DNA of 64,000 nucleotides from Pseudoduganella violaceinigra DSM 15887 (GTDB lineage Bacteria; Pseudomonadota; Gammaproteobacteria; Burkholderiales; Burkholderiaceae_D): NCBI RefSeq assembly GCF_000425385.1, contig NZ_KE384361.1, positions 188,811 through 252,810 of the forward strand. The letters run 5' to 3'. The first letter of the stretch is position 1, and every line of letters starts with the position of its first letter. The notes below the pieces were generated by a model. The model did no database searches. It was not told the DNA's origin and saw nothing but the letters and a program-made list of their open reading frames with translations. This document shows, piece by piece, positions 61,658-64,000 of this stretch. The translations under genes and the position numbers were made by a program.

Positions 61658-63739
61658 TCATGCCAGTCCGTCGTAGAAGGCCTCCACTTGCGCGCTGACT
61701 ACCGGCACAGCGTAGCGGGCCTCCACCTCGGCCCTGCCCTGGCGGCCCATTTCCTCGCGGCGCTGGGGATCGTCCAGCAAGCCCCTGATCGCATTGACTG
61801 CGGCCTCGACATCGCCGGGAGGCAGCAAGATTCCGCCCGCGCTGTCGTGCAGGATATCCTCGCTGCCCGGCACCCGGGTCGCCAGCGCCGGCACCCCGCA
61901 CGCCATCGCTTCGATGGTCGCGATGCCGAAGCCCTCGCGGCGGCTCACCAGCAGGTGCAGGTCCATGGCGGGAATGATGGCCTCAACCTGGGCCTGGAAA
62001 CCGGTAAAGATCACGCGGCGCGTCAAGCGCTGACGCCGGACGGAATCGCGCAGCGACGATTCCAGCGGGCCGGTGCCGACCAGCAGCAGCTTCAGGCGCG
62101 GCCGCGACTTCGCCAGGTGGGCGAAGATCGCCAGCAGTTCCTCCGGCCGCTTCTGGGCCGACAGCCGCCCGACACTGCCAATGACTTCATCCAGTTCGCC
62201 GATGCCCCACTGGTTGCGCGCCGCCGCCCGGCGCCGGTGCGAGACCTGGAAACGCCGTACATCCACGCAGTTGGGGATCACGGCCAGCCGCGCTTCGGCC
62301 GGCAGCCACTCCCTGTACAAGGCGAGAAAATGGTTCATCGCCGAGTGGGAGACCGCGTAGACACCCTTCACTCCGGACATGGCCCTGCGCAGCAGCTCGC
62401 GCTGCCAGTCGTTGAACTCCGTCCGTGGAAAGGCGTTGTGGACGCTGATCACCGAAGGGACGCCGCAATGCTGCGCCAGCCATAAGGCGCTGGCCCCGTA
62501 GGTGGTCCAGCAGAAGGCAATATGCACCAGGTCCGGCCGTAGCTTGCGCAGCGCCGGCGCCGAAAACGCGATGGCACGCAAGCGGTTCAACCGGCGCCAG
62601 GGCCATTCCTCCAGCATGGGCGGCACGTTCAAGTCCGCGATCTCCACACACTCATCCTGAGCCGATTGGCGCCATCGGTCGTCGCCGTTGAAACGCGGCG
62701 GCGCCAGCACGCAGTCATAGCCAACCCGCTTCAGGAAGCGCGCCTCTTCCAGCATGCGCAGCTCCATGCCGCCAAGTTCCCCGGAGAAGCTGGTAATCAG
62801 GATGCGCCGGCTCGCCGGGCGCTTCGAGGCCGCCGACGCTTCGGCGATGTATCCGCCAAGGTAGGCCAGTTCCCAGCGGCGCTGGAAGATCCTCTCCGGC
62901 TGGCGCAGCAGCATCGCCGCGGCGAGTCCGCAAAACTCCTCGGCGTACTTGCGCAGCATCCAGCGCGGCGCACCGAACAGTTCGGGAAACTGGCCCGGTT
63001 TCGCCAGCCGGCAGGCGCCCCGCCCGTAGCGGCGGGCACGCTTGATCACCCAATCGGCGGTCAACTGCGCTGGACGGATATGGTGAGCCACCCGTGCCGA
63101 GGGGCAGAACCAGGACTGAAATCCCGCGCCCTCGAGCAAACGCGTAAAGCTGACCTCCCCGCCCATCGCGTAGTCGCCGGCCGCCGGGCCCATGGTTTCA
63201 TCGAAGCGATAGCCATGCCGGAATACTTCGCCGCGCACCGCCATATTCGCGCCCCATACCAGCCCGGGATACACCGGTCCTTCCGGCATCTGGGGATCGG
63301 TCAGGCCGTAGGTCAGGCCGCAAGGCACGAGGCGCAGCAGCCACCCGGGCGGCGCCTCGCTCCAGTCGGGAACAATGCTGCCGCCGAAAATGGCAAAGCC
63401 CTGCCGCTCGGTGGCGGCTTCGGCGTAGCGCAGCAGCCAGTCGCGTTCGGGCGTCGCGTCGTCGTCCGTGAAGACGAACAGGCGCGTCTCGGGTCCTTTC
63501 ATCGCCAATGCCAGCCCATGATTCAGCGCCGCATTTTTGCCGCGCCGCGGCTCGAAGGTGTAATGGAGCGGCAAGCGCCCGGTGTAGGACATCAGCAGTT
63601 CGCGCGTCCCGTCATCGCTGCCGTTATCGACCACCAGCAAACGCCAGCCCTCCTCCGGACTATGCAAGCGGGTGTAGGCATCGAGCACTTGCGGCAAAGT
63701 GCGCACTCCATTGAACGTGGCCATCAGCACAGTGAGCAT
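61658..63739 (-). CDS. GT2-GT4 fusion glycosyltransferase
   Basis: This 693-residue protein joins two transferases. Residues about 1-300 are a GT2 domain (VLMATFNG, DNGSDDGT, FTDDDATPERDW, and GYRFDETMGP). Residues about 310-693 are a GT4 domain (ILITSFSGELGGMELRML, VISVHNAFPR, SVGRLSAQKRPEELL, and the donor motif REGFGIATIEAMACG). Both have intact motifs, so it may add two sugars in sequence. The reading frame is continuous, so this is a real fusion and not a sequencing join. Confidence 0.9.
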   Translation of the reverse strand: MLTVLMATFNGVRTLPQVLDAYTRLHSPEEGWRLLVVDNGSDDGTRELLMSYTGRLPLHYTFEPRRGKNAALNHGLALAMKGPETRLFVFTDDDATPERDWLLRYAEAATERQGFAIFGGSIVPDWSEAPPGWLLRLVPCGLTYGLTDPQMPEGPVYPGLVWGANMAVRGEVFRHGYRFDETMGPAAGDYAMGGEVSFTRLLEGAGFQSWFCPSARVAHHIRPAQLTADWVIKRARRYGRGACRLAKPGQFPELFGAPRWMLRKYAEEFCGLAAAMLLRQPERIFQRRWELAYLGGYIAEASAASKRPASRRILITSFSGELGGMELRMLEEARFLKRVGYDCVLAPPRFNGDDRWRQSAQDECVEIADLNVPPMLEEWPWRRLNRLRAIAFSAPALRKLRPDLVHIAFCWTTYGASALWLAQHCGVPSVISVHNAFPRTEFNDWQRELLRRAMSGVKGVYAVSHSAMNHFLALYREWLPAEARLAVIPNCVDVRRFQVSHRRRAAARNQWGIGELDEVIGSVGRLSAQKRPEELLAIFAHLAKSRPRLKLLLVGTGPLESSLRDSVRRQRLTRRVIFTGFQAQVEAIIPAMDLHLLVSRREGFGIATIEAMACGVPALATRVPGSEDILHDSAGGILLPPGDVEAAVNAIRGLLDDPQRREEMGRQGRAEVEARYAVPVVSAQVEAFYDGLA

Positions 63740-63837
63740 GGCATTTCCTCCTTGGAAATCCCAGTCTATGCAAGGCGCCTGCGCTGCCGCTTGCGTTAGC
63801 TCAAAGAGCCGGCGCGGAGCTTTGCTGTAATGGTTTC

Positions 63838-64000
63838 ATGACCACGCATTTCCAGCAAACCCTGGCGGAACTCGGCGCAGGCAACACAGCCTGGTATACG
63901 CTCGCGCGCCTACTGGGCTTGCTCGGCATCCGCATGGTGCGCTATGAGTTCGTGGCCCAGCGCGTGGCCCGCTCGGCCATGCGCAAGGCGCCCGGCAGCC
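63838..64000 (+). CDS. 3'-truncated gene, unknown
   Basis: An ATG at 63838 opens a frame that runs off the window end. The 54 visible residues begin MTTHFQQTLAELGAGNTAWY and continue TLARLLGLLGIRMV with further basic residues. It is divergent from the EPS genes. Too little is present to name a family. Confidence 0.55.
   Translation, partial: MTTHFQQTLAELGAGNTAWYTLARLLGLLGIRMVRYEFVAQRVARSAMRKAPGS

Noticed and set aside
1..64000. tRNA, rRNA, CRISPR or insertion sequences
   Set aside because: No cloverleaf, conserved rRNA stretch, regularly spaced short repeats or transposase were recognised on reading; a dedicated scan could still find a small RNA.

Overview
The window looks like a chromosomal segment of a high-GC betaproteobacterium, most likely Oxalobacteraceae (the Massilia / Duganella / Telluria group). 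The reasons are the dense GC-rich coding, PEP-CTERM (exosortase) substrates beside a PEP-CTERM-type exopolysaccharide locus, a class I-like PHA synthase, and several secreted proteases. No rRNA, tRNA, CRISPR array, transposase or phage integrase was seen.

Layout. (1) 1-5.8 kb: a two-partner secretion pair, a 5'-truncated giant TpsA adhesin made of YDG-type repeats and its TpsB outer-membrane transporter. (2) 5.8-12.7 kb: a cargo island. It holds a papain-like protease with an unknown partner gene, an EndoU-type RNase behind a DUF4280 PAAR-like spike protein, two further proteins carrying short QAK and VIQR tags, a membrane coiled-coil protein, a DUF4157 metallopeptidase fused to a permuted papain-like domain, a 37-residue membrane peptide too short for ordinary gene calling, and a YwqK-type repeat protein. 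(3) 12.7-29 kb: a type VI secretion (T6SS) operon on the minus strand, in transcription order tssJ-K-L-M-A-(unknown)-B-C-hcp-E-F-G-vgrG, which runs straight into the cargo genes. No tssH (clpV) is present here. (4) 29-46 kb: mixed genes. They include a PEP-CTERM trypsin-like protease, a Fur-box-controlled siderophore receptor with a PepSY membrane protein, a DHFR-like reductase, a tandem universal stress protein, a PHA synthase, an aspzincin (M35) protease facing a stand-alone copy of its own N-terminal domain, a hybrid histidine kinase, a gluzincin (M4/M36) protease, an alpha/beta hydrolase, a lone HPt protein and a Sel1-like lipoprotein. (5) 46-64 kb: the exosortase/EPS neighbourhood. It has PrsT, two more PEP-CTERM proteins, a FeeM-like acyltransferase coupled to a flavin oxidase, a Wzz-type chain-length protein, a BY-kinase, an anchored methyltransferase, an AlgX/AlgJ-like protein and MBOAT acyltransferase pair, glycosyltransferases (one a GT2-GT4 fusion) and a flippase.

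How the parts fit together. The T6SS core, VgrG and the cargo island form one contiguous secretion unit. The most novel-looking element is the set of effector-like proteins sharing QAK / VIQR tags next to a DUF4157 peptidase, which suggests a common processing or loading signal. The three PEP-CTERM precursor genes sit in different places, yet each has a sigma-54-like GG-N10-GC element 34-58 bases before its start, pointing to a shared RpoN-dependent programme. The 53.6-63.7 kb genes would build, acetylate and export an exopolysaccharide associated with those PEP-CTERM proteins. The exosortase gene itself is outside the window.
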